A stretch of DNA of 64,000 nt from JAJTHC01 sp040375445 (GTDB lineage Bacteria > Cyanobacteriota > Vampirovibrionia > Vampirovibrionales > JAJTHC01). Positions 1 to 8,362 of this stretch are shown here, one piece after another. The translations under genes were made by a program, and so were the position numbers. Position 1 is the stretch's first letter. Every line of letters begins with the position of its first letter. The stretch spans positions 62,001-126,000 of the forward strand of contig JBEISK010000001.1 of NCBI GenBank assembly GCA_040375445.1, given 5' to 3'. A model generated the notes under the pieces. It was not told the origin of the DNA, searched no databases, and worked only from the letters and a program-made list of their open reading frames with translations.

Positions 1-681
1 TTAACACGTAGCCTGCCTGCACCTGTCAGCAAGCACGAGTTTAGTGTGCGTCACTATTTTGAAGTCAGCAACCCTATAGTAGGCTTATTCCCTGGTTCTC
101 GAGTGGGAGAAGTCCAACGAATGTTGCCTGTCTTCGCCAAAGCCTTAGCCAATGTACATAGTGCCTTAGATGATAAGGGCCAAAGCTTGCAAATCGTGAT
201 GGCTCAAGCCCCTAATTTGTCGGATGCTTTTATGGAAAAAGCGGTGAAAAAAGCCTTTAAGCCGTTTCCTCAACTCAAGTTGACGATTTTAAAGGATGCC
301 AATCATGCCATTTTATCAGCCAGTGATGTGGTTTTGGGGGCGTCTGGCACGACAAGTTTAGAAGCCGCCTTGTACGAAACGCCTATGGTGATTGCTTATA
401 AGGTGGATTGGATTAGTGCCATGGTGGCGAAACAGATCATTATGGTGCCGTTTATTGGCTTGCCTAATCTCTTAGTCCCGTTTGAACATGCCCCGATCTT
501 GCCTGAACGCCTGCAGGGCGGATGCACCCCAACCGTACTCGCGAAAGACGTCTTAGACTTTTTAAATCCACAGTCACCTGCTTCGCTTAAGGCAAAAGAA
601 GGCTTGGCGTATGTGAAGGCCTCCTTAGGGGAAGGGGCATCTTTAGCCGAGTTTGTGGAAGATCTCGTTTCGCTTGATTAG
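1..681 (+). CDS. lpxB: Lipid-A-disaccharide synthase LpxB, C-terminal part (5' end outside window)
   Basis: The frame is open from the first base, so only the C-terminal ~226 residues are present; the GTG at 46 is internal. LpxB is a peripheral inner-membrane GT-B enzyme that joins UDP-2,3-diacylglucosamine to lipid X, making the lipid A disaccharide. Family signatures are visible: GLFPGSRVGEVQRMLP near the start of the visible part, then ASGTTSLEAALYETPMVIAY, and a later GLPNLLVP block. Its presence implies an LPS-bearing outer membrane. aroK follows after an 80-bp gap on the same strand. Confidence 0.9.
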   Translation, partial: LTRSLPAPVSKHEFSVRHYFEVSNPIVGLFPGSRVGEVQRMLPVFAKALANVHSALDDKGQSLQIVMAQAPNLSDAFMEKAVKKAFKPFPQLKLTILKDANHAILSASDVVLGASGTTSLEAALYETPMVIAYKVDWISAMVAKQIIMVPFIGLPNLLVPFEHAPILPERLQGGCTPTVLAKDVLDFLNPQSPASLKAKEGLAYVKASLGEGASLAEFVEDLVSLD

Positions 682-761
682 TAGATCTGGCTAAACAGCT
701 AACTTTCTGATACCATTGAAACGATTAATATGATATAAGTTCGAGCCATAAGGATGCCCCC

Positions 762-1397
762 ATGCAAGATGCCCCCTTGCCTTTGTCTGAAAAAGCCCAA
801 CAACACGTCGATTCCCTTAAAACGCATCCAGCCTTGACGCGCTTGGTGTTTACAGGCTTTATGGGTTGCGGGAAATCCACTTTGGGTCGAAAGTTGGCGT
901 CTGTACTCGGCTTTCGCTTTGTGGATACGGATAATGCCATCGAACATTTTCATCACAAAAAGATCGCTCGCATCTTTCAAGAAGACGGCGAAGCCACTTT
1001 TCGCCAGTACGAAAGCGACTGCTTAGCGCATTGCTTGAACCAAGAACAGACGGTCATCGCCACAGGTGGGGGTGCCCTCGTCCGCCAAGACAATTTGGAT
1101 CTGGCGTTGGACAATGCCATTGTGATCTACATTGAAGTCGATGAAAGCGATTTGCTGGATCGTGTCATGTTTTCCCCCAAAGAACGCCCGTTGATTAACG
1201 TGAAAGACCCTGATGCGGTGGTCAAGCGTCTGTATGCGGAACGCACCCCCTTTTATGAGCAGGCTCAAGTGCATGTACAAACAGGGGGCTTGAAGCCACA
1301 AGACGCCTTAGATGCCGTCATTGAAGGGCTTTACAATTATGTCACTTACTTTTTACCAAGCGTTTCAAAAAACGTCAGCTCGGCGGAGCCTGTCTAA
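762..1397 (+). CDS. aroK: Shikimate kinase
   Basis: This cytoplasmic kinase phosphorylates shikimate at the 3-hydroxyl using ATP, the fifth step of the chorismate pathway. The 211-residue protein has a P-loop GFMGCGKST at about residues 32-40, the substrate-binding Asp in FVDTDNAIE (about 54-60), the ATGGGAL motif near 100-106 and an ERPL lid segment. An N-terminal extension of about 28 residues and a C-terminal tail of about 20 make it longer than the usual 170-180. The ATG follows AAGGATG. The TAA stop abuts the aroB ATG with no gap, so the two are surely co-transcribed and probably translationally coupled. Confidence 0.95.
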   Translation: MQDAPLPLSEKAQQHVDSLKTHPALTRLVFTGFMGCGKSTLGRKLASVLGFRFVDTDNAIEHFHHKKIARIFQEDGEATFRQYESDCLAHCLNQEQTVIATGGGALVRQDNLDLALDNAIVIYIEVDESDLLDRVMFSPKERPLINVKDPDAVVKRLYAERTPFYEQAQVHVQTGGLKPQDALDAVIEGLYNYVTYFLPSVSKNVSSAEPV

Positions 1398-2600
1398 ATG
1401 AATACCCCCCACACCGAAGAAGCTCATTTAACACTCAAGCTAACAGGCACTCCTCACGCTTATGAGATTCTCATTCAAGCAGGAGGATTGGTGTTATTGG
1501 GGCAAGATCTGCAAAAGGCAGGCATCAGCACTGCACAAAAAATCATGATTGTGTATGATAAGGGCTTGCCAAGCACCTATTTAGAACAGGTTCGTCACGC
1601 CTTAGAAAAAGAAGGCTTTAGTGTACTGGACGTGCCTGTGCCGCAAGGGGAAGTCGCCAAAGATTTAAAAGTCCTTGAAGGGCTTTACGCACATGCCATG
1701 CAAGCAGGCATGACCCGCAAAGATGTCTTTCTCGCCTTAGGCGGAGGCGTCGTCGGTGATTTGACCGGCTTTCTCGCTTCTAGCTACTACCGAGGCACTC
1801 GCTTTGTGCAAGTCCCCACGACGCTTCTTTCGCAAGTGGATTCATCGGTCGGAGGCAAAGTCGCCGTCAATTTTGGCGACGTGAAAAATAGCATCGGTGC
1901 CTTTAAGCAACCCGATTTGGTGAGCATCGACACCAACACCTTAAAGACGCTCCCCCCTCGAGAAATCCAAGCAGGGCTAGCGGAACTCTTTAAATACGCC
2001 TTGATTGAAGCAACCGCCTTGGATGCCCCCATCGATGAGAACGACTCTTTATTGGCTGATTTTGAACGCTTGGGAGCGGATTGGCGTTTAGAAGAAAACG
2101 ACTTCATCCGCAAAGCCTGTGCGATTAAGGCGGCAGTGGTCATGCGAGACGAAACGGAATCCTTCCCTGCAAACGACGCTCGTGGACGGGTTTGCCTGAA
2201 CTTGGGGCATACCTTTGCCCATGCCTATGAAGCGTATTATGGCTACGGCATGCTCCTGCATGGGGAAGCAGTCGCCATTGGCATGCTTTGTGCGATTTTC
2301 ACCAATGACACAGCTTTAGGCGACGCTTACGTCAAACGCATCATCGATTTAATGGAAAGCTTGCAACTCTTTCCGTATGACACGCTCAAACGTCTTGCTG
2401 GATTGCCATCGGCTGAAGATTTACTCCCCTTTATGGCGAAAGACAAAAAAGTCATCACATCGGGTCAATTACGAGTCGTCTTGCCTATTTTGCCTTTAGG
2501 AACGGTTACGGTGGGAAGCTTGCCTGCTCACGATGCCGTCGTGGGAATTGAGAAGGCTCACGCCTATTTGATGTGTCATTTAGGAAATGTAACGGCATGA
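1398..2600 (+). CDS. aroB: 3-dehydroquinate synthase
   Basis: AroB cyclises DAHP to 3-dehydroquinate, the second shikimate-pathway step, using NAD and a divalent metal. The 400-residue protein shows the NAD-binding stretch LGGGVVGDLTGFLASSYYRG (about 114-133), then VPTTLLSQVDSSVGGK (about 139-154). Metal ligands fall in GLAELFKY, NLGHTFAHAYE and LHGEAVAIGM. Its length is slightly above the usual 350-370 because of an N-terminal extension of about 15 residues. It starts directly after the aroK stop, and its own stop overlaps the next gene's start as ATGA at 2597-2600, so aroK-aroB-prenyltransferase form a tight operon. Confidence 0.95.
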   Translation: MNTPHTEEAHLTLKLTGTPHAYEILIQAGGLVLLGQDLQKAGISTAQKIMIVYDKGLPSTYLEQVRHALEKEGFSVLDVPVPQGEVAKDLKVLEGLYAHAMQAGMTRKDVFLALGGGVVGDLTGFLASSYYRGTRFVQVPTTLLSQVDSSVGGKVAVNFGDVKNSIGAFKQPDLVSIDTNTLKTLPPREIQAGLAELFKYALIEATALDAPIDENDSLLADFERLGADWRLEENDFIRKACAIKAAVVMRDETESFPANDARGRVCLNLGHTFAHAYEAYYGYGMLLHGEAVAIGMLCAIFTNDTALGDAYVKRIIDLMESLQLFPYDTLKRLAGLPSAEDLLPFMAKDKKVITSGQLRVVLPILPLGTVTVGSLPAHDAVVGIEKAHAYLMCHLGNVTA

Positions 2601-3505
2601 GTTTCATCAAGCACGTCCAAAGTAAACTCACCCATTATGCGAATTTGGTGCGTTTAGAGCATACGATTTTTGCATTGCCTTTTTCGATGACCGCTTTGTT
2701 GCTGGCGAATCTTCCCACATGCTTTCCTTCGCTGAACACGCTTTTATGGGTAATCTTGGCGATGGTCGGCGGTCGCACCTATGCCATGGGCTTGAACCGT
2801 CTTGCCGATGCTCACCTAGATGCCCTCAACCCTCGCACCGCTTCACGAGAAATCCCCGCTGGGCTGGTTTCCAAAACAGAAGCATGGGGACTCACAATGG
2901 GGGCGTTAGCTTTGATGATTTTCGCCGTATGGCAATTGCCTTTGCTCTGTAAGCAATTGTTGCCTATCGCTGTTTTGATATTGACACTATATTCGTACAC
3001 CAAACGCTTTACATCCTTATGCCACTTGGTTTTGGGACTTGCCCTTGGCTCTTCAGCCATTGGCGGATGGCTCGCTCAAACAGGGGCATGGCAAGGCGGT
3101 TTACCGATTTTATTTGGGGCTTCGGTGGCGTTGTGGGTCATGGGTTTTGATGTCATTTATGCCTGCCAAGACACGGACTTTGATCGTTCGCAAGGCTTGT
3201 TTAGCCTGCCTGCTCAAGTGGGCATCGAAACCGCCTTAACCCTTAGCCGTTGGATGCACGTAGGATCTATGATTTTTTTGTTGGTTTTTGCGTGGCAATA
3301 CAGTCATTCGGCGTATGGTTTTGTGGGCTGGGGTTTTTGTTTCGCCACGGTGCTGATGGGCATACTGCTTATCCGTGAGCATCGCTTGGTAAAAGCCGAT
3401 GACTTAAGTCGTGTGAATCAAGCCTTTTTTACCTTGAACGGTCAAATTAGCCTAGGCTTTTTTGCTTTCGTTTTGCTGGATCGTGTGCTACACTTCTTCT
3501 TATAA
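2597..3505 (+). CDS. UbiA-family polyprenyltransferase, MqnP/4-hydroxybenzoate-type
   Basis: This integral membrane enzyme transfers a polyprenyl chain onto an aromatic quinone precursor. The first Asp-rich motif, NRLADAHLDALNPRT, lies at residues 67-81 and is followed by SREIPAGL. The second, DVIYACQDTDFDRSQG, lies near residue 185. About eight hydrophobic segments fit the fold. The NPRT...REIPAG form resembles the MqnP branch (futalosine menaquinone route), which would suit a complex I-bearing organism, but quinone type is inferred. The start is ATG 2597, which overlaps the aroB stop as ATGA and has AGGAA upstream, in preference to the GTG at 2573 inside aroB. Length is 302 residues. Confidence 0.85.
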   Translation: MSFIKHVQSKLTHYANLVRLEHTIFALPFSMTALLLANLPTCFPSLNTLLWVILAMVGGRTYAMGLNRLADAHLDALNPRTASREIPAGLVSKTEAWGLTMGALALMIFAVWQLPLLCKQLLPIAVLILTLYSYTKRFTSLCHLVLGLALGSSAIGGWLAQTGAWQGGLPILFGASVALWVMGFDVIYACQDTDFDRSQGLFSLPAQVGIETALTLSRWMHVGSMIFLLVFAWQYSHSAYGFVGWGFCFATVLMGILLIREHRLVKADDLSRVNQAFFTLNGQISLGFFAFVLLDRVLHFFL

Positions 3506-3531
3506 GCGAAAGTTTATAGTTTGGAAGTCCC

Positions 3532-4362
3532 ATGAATTCACCGTCTGATGCTGTTGAAACACCCGAAGAAAATGTCGTCTTGTTTCCCCAAACACGACGC
3601 TTCTTGGCTTGGTGCTTAGAACCCCTTCGTAGTATCCTTGAAACCGTGGGCTTTGCCACCATCGACGGCAAGCGGATGCTTCACTTCATGGGCGTTGGGC
3701 ATTGGGGCATGCGTCACATCTTCGATCGCCTCGCCTTTGTGGGACTCGACACCATGCCCATGGCGTTATTGCTCACTGGCACGCTGGGTTCGGTGCTTTC
3801 TATGCAGGTGGCACCTGATATGGCAGAGCAAGGCGGTTCCGCCTTTGTAGGGGGACTCGTGGCGGTGGCGATGGTGCGTGAACTCGGCCCTGTTATGACA
3901 GGCTTTGCGGTGATTGCCATGGCAGGCTCTGCCTTCGCCGCTGAAATTACCGTGATGAAAAGCAATAACCAGCTCGATGCCTTGAAAGTCTTACATGTGG
4001 ATGTCGTGCGTTACCTGATGATTCCTCGTGTACTCGCCACCATGATCGCCCTACCGTTTTTAACGCTCATTGGCACGACGCTTGGCATTCTAGGGGGGAT
4101 GTATACCGCTCATATGATTGCAGGCATTCCTTTTACGGCGTATTTGGATTCCGTGCGTACCTTTATTGAAATGCGAGACATTGGCGTGATGTTTATTAAG
4201 TCGCTGGTGTTTGCAGGCATGATTGGTTTATTGTGTTGTAGCGTGGGCTTCACCTCAAGCCGTTCGAGCAATGAATCCGCCAAATCGGTGACTAAAGCCG
4301 TCGTGTGGAGCTTTATCACCATGGCGTTGTTGGATTATCTCATCACAACACTATTCTATTAG
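3532..4362 (+). CDS. mlaE: MlaE-family ABC transporter permease
   Basis: MlaE is the inner-membrane permease of the Mla/Mkl/TGD lipid transporter, which moves phospholipid between the inner and outer membranes. The 276-residue protein has the family core: a hydrophobic run through MALLLTGTLGSVLSMQVAP, the conserved VAMVRELGPVMTGFAVIAMAGSAFAAEI region (as two adjoining blocks), and a C-terminal pair of membrane segments with GFTSSRSSNESAKSVTKAVV. The N-terminal ~25 residues are polar and cytoplasmic. No MlaF ATPase or MlaD substrate-binding gene lies nearby, so partners must be elsewhere. It starts 26 bp after the prenyltransferase stop. Confidence 0.87.
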   Translation: MNSPSDAVETPEENVVLFPQTRRFLAWCLEPLRSILETVGFATIDGKRMLHFMGVGHWGMRHIFDRLAFVGLDTMPMALLLTGTLGSVLSMQVAPDMAEQGGSAFVGGLVAVAMVRELGPVMTGFAVIAMAGSAFAAEITVMKSNNQLDALKVLHVDVVRYLMIPRVLATMIALPFLTLIGTTLGILGGMYTAHMIAGIPFTAYLDSVRTFIEMRDIGVMFIKSLVFAGMIGLLCCSVGFTSSRSSNESAKSVTKAVVWSFITMALLDYLITTLFY

Positions 4363-4393
4363 AAATGATCTGTAACAATTTACGAAAAGCCTC

Positions 4394-4420
4394 TTCACAC
4401 CCTTGTTTTTAAGGTATAAT
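4394..4420 (+). promoter_or_regulatory. Probable recA promoter
   Basis: A perfect -10 hexamer TATAAT sits at 4415-4420 with TTCACA at 4394-4399 as a -35 candidate (15-bp spacing, a little short). Transcription would begin near 4427. That rules out the in-frame start at 4403 and supports the recA start at 4472. No clear SOS-box palindrome was seen. Confidence 0.55.
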
Positions 4421-4471
4421 AAGCCTGTCGACTCGATGCAATCCAAACACTCAAAAGGACAACCCCCTCCC

Positions 4472-5599
4472 ATGATGGCAAAAAATAGCACCCCTGTTGA
4501 AGCCGCCGTTGATTTAAGCGGTGCCGATTACGAAGCACGCAAGCAAGCCTTGGCGTTTACCTTAGACAAAATCGAAAAAGATTTCGGTAAAGGCTCTATT
4601 ATGCGATTGGGCGAGCGTCCCAATGTAAACATTGACGTCATCCCCACAGGAGCCTTGTCGCTAGACTTGGCACTTGGGGTGGGCGGTATCCCCCGTGGAC
4701 GCATCGTGGAAATCTACGGGCCTGAATCCAGCGGAAAAACCACATTGACCTTGAACTTAATCGCTCAAGCCCAAAAAAAAGGAGGCATTGCCGCCTTTGT
4801 GGATGCTGAGCATGCCTTAGATCCCGTTTACGCTAGAAAATTAGGCGTGAACATCGATGAATTGCTTATTTCTCAACCCGATACAGGCGAGCAAGCCCTT
4901 GAAATCACGGAACAATTGGTGCGCTCAGGTGCGATTGATGTGGTCGTTGTCGATTCGGTGGCGGCACTTGTGCCGAAAGCGGAAATTGAAGGCGATATGG
5001 GCGATGCTCACATGGGTTTACAAGCCCGCTTGATGTCTCAAGCCTTGCGTAAATTGACCGCCGTTGTCGGCAAAACACGCACCACGGTTATATTCATTAA
5101 CCAGTTGCGACAAAAAATTGGCGTTTACATGGGTAATCCTGAAACGACTACAGGCGGCAACGCCTTGAAGTTTTACTGTTCCTTGCGTATGGATATTCGT
5201 CGCATTGAAATCTTGAAAAAAGACGGCGTCGAATACGGCAACCGTGTGAAATGTAAGATCGTCAAAAACAAGGTGGCTCCTCCGTTTCGTATCGCTGAAT
5301 TTGATATTTTGTACGGCAAAGGCATTAGCGTGGAAGGTTCTGTCATTGATGTCGCCACAGAAATGGGCATCGTCAAAAAGTCAGGGACTTGGTTCAGTTA
5401 CGGCGAAACCCGTTTAGGGCAAGGTCGTGAAAAGGCTCGGGATTTCATTATTGAAAACCCTGACATGATGGCAGAAATTGATCAAAAGGTGCGTGAGCGT
5501 ATTCAAGCGGATCGCAACGCCCTAGATGCCAGTGATGTCATCGGTGGATCGGCAAAAGATACTGAAATTCCTGAAGCTGATTTGTTGCCATTAGGCTAG
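4472..5599 (+). CDS. recA: Recombinase RecA
   Basis: RecA forms filaments on single-stranded DNA, performs strand exchange and triggers LexA-type self-cleavage. The chosen start gives 375 residues. The Walker A box GPESSGKTT lies at about residues 83-91, followed by FVDAEHALDP, the Walker B region VVVVDSVAAL, and the L2/core block INQLRQKIGVYMGNPETTTG. The C-terminus is acidic and short. The frame could begin at 4403, but a TATAAT box at 4415-4420 and AAAAGGA at 4453-4459 favour ATG 4472 (or the adjacent 4475). A small unknown gene follows after 4 bp. Confidence 0.97.
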   Translation: MMAKNSTPVEAAVDLSGADYEARKQALAFTLDKIEKDFGKGSIMRLGERPNVNIDVIPTGALSLDLALGVGGIPRGRIVEIYGPESSGKTTLTLNLIAQAQKKGGIAAFVDAEHALDPVYARKLGVNIDELLISQPDTGEQALEITEQLVRSGAIDVVVVDSVAALVPKAEIEGDMGDAHMGLQARLMSQALRKLTAVVGKTRTTVIFINQLRQKIGVYMGNPETTTGGNALKFYCSLRMDIRRIEILKKDGVEYGNRVKCKIVKNKVAPPFRIAEFDILYGKGISVEGSVIDVATEMGIVKKSGTWFSYGETRLGQGREKARDFIIENPDMMAEIDQKVRERIQADRNALDASDVIGGSAKDTEIPEADLLPLG

Positions 5600-5603
5600 C
5601 TTT

Positions 5604-5966
5604 ATGGATGCTTCTGCTTCACAAGCGATTGTAGAAAATCTACAACGCCTCTTTTCCAATGAAGCGGAAGATCTGTATACACGTCTTAATCAAGCCCGAA
5701 ACTGGTTCAATGCCGCTGTTTCGGGCTTTGAGATTTATTTAGAAGATGAGTGGGACGTTTACGAAGAAGGTCAAACCTGGTTTGATTATAATTTGCGAAG
5801 CCTTCAAAGCAAAGATGAGTTGCCTCCTTTGGCAAGCGACGTCTATTTGAATCATCGAGACCCTAACGGCGTTTGGCATTTAGGAGATTATCAGTCGTCT
5901 CACGTACGCTTAAATGATTGGGGGCGCATCCAGCATTTTTTAGAAACGCATTGTGACCCTCTCTAA
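5604..5966 (+). CDS. Hypothetical protein directly downstream of recA
   Basis: This 120-residue acidic, aromatic-rich soluble protein matches no family I recognise. It has no signal peptide or membrane segment. The N-terminal half looks helical (LQRLFSNEAEDLYTRLNQAR). The second half carries several Trp and Asp residues (WFDYNL, GVWHLGDYQSSHVRLNDWGR). It starts 4 bp after recA, where many bacteria keep recX, but it lacks RecX's basic three-helix repeats. Co-transcription with recA suggests a possible repair or SOS link, which is inference only. A promoter begins 10 bp beyond its stop. Confidence 0.7.
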   Translation: MDASASQAIVENLQRLFSNEAEDLYTRLNQARNWFNAAVSGFEIYLEDEWDVYEEGQTWFDYNLRSLQSKDELPPLASDVYLNHRDPNGVWHLGDYQSSHVRLNDWGRIQHFLETHCDPL

Positions 5967-5976
5967 TAGAGTGTCC

Positions 5977-6005
5977 TTGCCTTTTCACCCCAGCTTGTCT
6001 ACAAT
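5977..6005 (+). promoter_or_regulatory. Promoter upstream of repeat copy 1 and the M50 protease
   Basis: TTGCCT at 5977-5982 and TACAAT at 6000-6005 are separated by 17 bp. Transcripts from here would start just inside the 150-bp palindromic repeat at 6010, placing that repeat in the 5' leader of the protease gene at 6185. Confidence 0.55.
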
Positions 6006-6009
6006 AGAG

Positions 6010-6159
6010 TATAGCCATTTTTAGAGTTTTCTGTACCGTTGGCTAGACGAGGAGCCTAGATTATTTTGTGAGGGCGTGTAGATTGACCTACATAACAGAA
6101 CAAAAAAATCGTAGCGACAAAGTATAGACCCTGTACAGGAAATTATAAATATGGCTATA
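6010..6159 (+). repeat. 150-bp palindromic repeat, copy 1 (subtype A)
   Basis: This is an imperfect foldback element. The outer arms begin TATAGCCATTTTTA and end TATAAATATGGCTATA. Inside lie a CTAG-rich segment (6043-6060, gacgaggagcctag) and the core hairpin (about 6059-6110). The hairpin tip is GTGTAG / CTACAT where most copies have GTGTAC / GTACAT, a paired change. The conserved trailer ATCGTAGCGACAA lies at about 6108-6120. The arms closely resemble those of copy 5 at 58569-58717. The element sits between an unknown gene and the M50 protease gene, within the probable leader of the latter. Confidence 0.85.
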
Positions 6160-6184
6160 ACGTCGTTATAAGGATGCCCCCCCT

Positions 6185-7480
6185 ATGTCTTACCTCATTA
6201 TGTTGTTTCTCATCAGCCTCTTGGTCATCCTGCACGAAGTCGGGCATATGGTCGTGGCACAACGATGCGGCGTCAAAGTCGAACGCTTTGGCTTAGGACT
6301 TCCCTTTGGTCCCACCTTATTTGAAAAAGAATGGAAGGGCATCAAGTGGTGCTTGCATATTCTACCCCTAGGCGGATACGTTAGCTTCCCTGACGACAAT
6401 GAAGACAGTGATGTTCCCCCCGACTCGCCCCAGCGTTTTGAAAATCAGCCCTTGCTCAATCAAGCCGCCATTGCTATGGCAGGCATTACGGTTAATGCTG
6501 TGATTGCGGTTGTGTTGATGTTTGCCGTACTCGGCGTATGGGGAGCCATTCAATCACAGTTACAAATTACAGGTTTTGCCCCTGTTTTAACCGAAAAAGA
6601 AGCGGTAAAGACCCCTAGCACATTGGGACGCTTAGCCTTTTACGATCACGGCAAACGCCTTTACCTAGACGCCACAACCCCGATTGAAACCGCCGTTTTA
6701 TTTCGAGGCTTCCTCGCTCACAATATCGATCAACAACTTGATGTCGCCCCTGTCAGCAACCCTAAACGTGTCTTATTCACCTATGAAACCTCGCCTGCTC
6801 AAGCCGTGGGTTTACAAATCGGGGATGTTTTACTTGAGGCGAGTTCTTCAAAAGGGAATCAATCCAGCTTAGAAGGCTTTTATAGTGAGCCGACCCAAGC
6901 CTTGCCCGCCTTTTTAGCACAGTCGCAAACAGGCGATGCCCTCACCTTTCACGTCGCTGAAGGAGATTTGACAGACACGCCCAAACTGGCGAAAACGGCG
7001 ACTCGTCAAGTCACGTTTCCCTTAAGTGATTCTCGTAAACTAGGCATTTATCTAGGCATGGTGCAAGAAAAGGTGCCTGTGGGACTAGGGACGAATCTGC
7101 GATTAACAGCGTCTGTTTTAACGAATATGGTGGTACAGAACTTTGTCGGACTGGGCAAGCTTTTCACGGGTCAAATTTCGCCTGATATGCTCGACGGGCC
7201 AGTGGGCGTCGTTCGCTTTGGTGGGGAACTCATTGAAAAAACGGGGATTCAAAGTGGTTTGTGGCTCACGGCGGTGATTTCAATCATTTTAGCGGTGATG
7301 AACCTCTTGCCGTTTCCTCCCTTAGATGGCAGTTACTTGGTGTATATTGGCTATGAAGCACTGTTCAAGCGTTCGTTTCCGCCGACCTTCCGCCATTGGA
7401 TGAACCTCTCAGGCTTTATCGTCCTCATGGGTATGATGATATTTGTCTTAGGCAATGATATTCTAAAGCTTTTTAGATAA
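6185..7480 (+). CDS. RseP-like M50 site-2 zinc metalloprotease
   Basis: This membrane-embedded protease cuts transmembrane substrates, classically anti-sigma factors. The 431-residue protein has the zinc motif HEVGH at residues 17-21 in the first membrane helix, then GLGLPFGPTLF and PLGGYVSF. The second zinc site lies near the C-terminus in NLLPFPPLDG. A central periplasmic region of about 200 residues, with QAVGLQIGDVLLEASS, resembles a PDZ domain. Four membrane segments are expected. AAGGATG precedes the ATG. The stop codon ends at 7480 and palindromic repeat copy 2 starts at 7481. The substrate is unknown; no sigma/anti-sigma pair is in the window. Confidence 0.9.
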   Translation: MSYLIMLFLISLLVILHEVGHMVVAQRCGVKVERFGLGLPFGPTLFEKEWKGIKWCLHILPLGGYVSFPDDNEDSDVPPDSPQRFENQPLLNQAAIAMAGITVNAVIAVVLMFAVLGVWGAIQSQLQITGFAPVLTEKEAVKTPSTLGRLAFYDHGKRLYLDATTPIETAVLFRGFLAHNIDQQLDVAPVSNPKRVLFTYETSPAQAVGLQIGDVLLEASSSKGNQSSLEGFYSEPTQALPAFLAQSQTGDALTFHVAEGDLTDTPKLAKTATRQVTFPLSDSRKLGIYLGMVQEKVPVGLGTNLRLTASVLTNMVVQNFVGLGKLFTGQISPDMLDGPVGVVRFGGELIEKTGIQSGLWLTAVISIILAVMNLLPFPPLDGSYLVYIGYEALFKRSFPPTFRHWMNLSGFIVLMGMMIFVLGNDILKLFR

Positions 7481-7630
7481 CATAGTATTTTAAAAAATCA
7501 ACCATACAGTGTCTCTTCGTTGTCGCTACGATTCTCGATGTGCTTATGTACGTCTTTGTACACTTCACACATCTGCGAGTCTAGGCTCCTAGAATAGCCT
7601 ACTGTCTGCTTAATTTTTTAAAACACTATA
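7481..7630 (-). repeat. 150-bp palindromic repeat, copy 2 (reverse orientation)
   Basis: On the minus strand this reads TATAGTGTTTTAAAAAATTA ... CTAGGAGCCTAG ... core hairpin ... AATCGTAGCGACAACGAAG ... ATTTTTTAAAATACTATG. The outer arms pair almost perfectly. The core stem here is CTCGCAGATGTG/GCACATCGAG rather than the GATTTTTTTGT/ACAAAAAAATC of other copies, so both sides changed together. The hairpin tip GTGTAC-AAAGAC-GTACAT is unchanged. It begins at the base after the M50 protease stop and lies between convergent genes. Confidence 0.85.
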
Positions 7631-7653
7631 CCTAAACGGTATTTGAGTTTCGA

Positions 7654-8241
7654 TTACTTAATCGTTTCAGCCGTGGCAAAGTCTAAAAGAGCATCTAAAT
7701 CAGCGGTGTCTTGTTGCTTGGCTTTCTCAATGGGAGGTAACCCCTTTTGACGCAAGATCTCATCTGTGCCGTAATAGTCAATCACATAATCAATGAATAA
7801 AATGCCGTTCAAGTGATCCATTTCATGTTGAATGGCTCTGCAAAGCAGGGGGTCATCCTTCACGTTGACGCTCATTTCTTGCTGGCGACCCTTTAAATCT
7901 TGGTAGCGAATGGTGAGTTCCGCATGACGCTTGACATCCACAAAGACTTCAGGGAAGCTTAGGCAGCCTTCGTGGCTCTTACAAGCCCCTTTGCTCTTGA
8001 CGATTTTAGGGTTGATAAAGACCATAGCAGGGTATTTTTTAGTTTCACTGGAGCAATCCAATACAAAAATAGAGAGGCTTTCCCCCACTTGAGGTGCCGC
8101 TAGTCCACAACCGTTATTGGCGTACATGGTTTCCATCATATCAAAGACGAGCTTTTGAATCTTAGCCGAAACCTTCAAAACACGCTTGGCAGGAGTTCTT
8201 AAGACGGGGTGTCCGTATTTGACGACGTTGAGCTTACTCAT
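7654..8241 (-). CDS. def: Peptide deformylase
   Basis: Def removes the formyl group from the initiator methionine of new proteins and uses Fe2+ or Zn2+. All three family motifs are present in 195 residues: GCGLAAPQ at 44-51, EGCLSFP at 91-97 (metal ligand Cys93), and QHEMDHLNG at 138-146 (ligands His139, His143; catalytic Glu140). Length is normal for a type I enzyme. AAGGATG lies upstream of the ATG. It is transcribed away from the nuo operon's end, with a terminator hairpin between them, so it is probably expressed separately. Confidence 0.96.
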   Translation of the reverse strand: MSKLNVVKYGHPVLRTPAKRVLKVSAKIQKLVFDMMETMYANNGCGLAAPQVGESLSIFVLDCSSETKKYPAMVFINPKIVKSKGACKSHEGCLSFPEVFVDVKRHAELTIRYQDLKGRQQEMSVNVKDDPLLCRAIQHEMDHLNGILFIDYVIDYYGTDEILRQKGLPPIEKAKQQDTADLDALLDFATAETIK

Positions 8242-8286
8242 GGAGGCATCCTTTATAAGTTAAGTTAAGACTATTCTATTATAAAC

Positions 8287-8326
8287 AAAAAAGCCTCAAC
8301 AGTTTTAAAACGTAAAGGCTTTTTAA
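8287..8326 (-). terminator. Terminator at the end of the nuo operon
   Basis: AAAAAGCCT and AGGCTTTTT pair across a 19-nt loop that is itself partly palindromic (GTTTTAAAAC). The minus-strand product ends in a run of T. It lies 37 bp past the nuoN stop and before def. Confidence 0.75.
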
Positions 8327-8362
8327 GATTTGTAGTAGTCTAGGCTATTCTTTAAAACACTA

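Noticed and set aside
4403..4471. N-terminal extension of RecA from the start at 4403
   Set aside because: It overlaps the -10 box at 4415-4420 and does not look like RecA. The ribosome site is placed for 4472.
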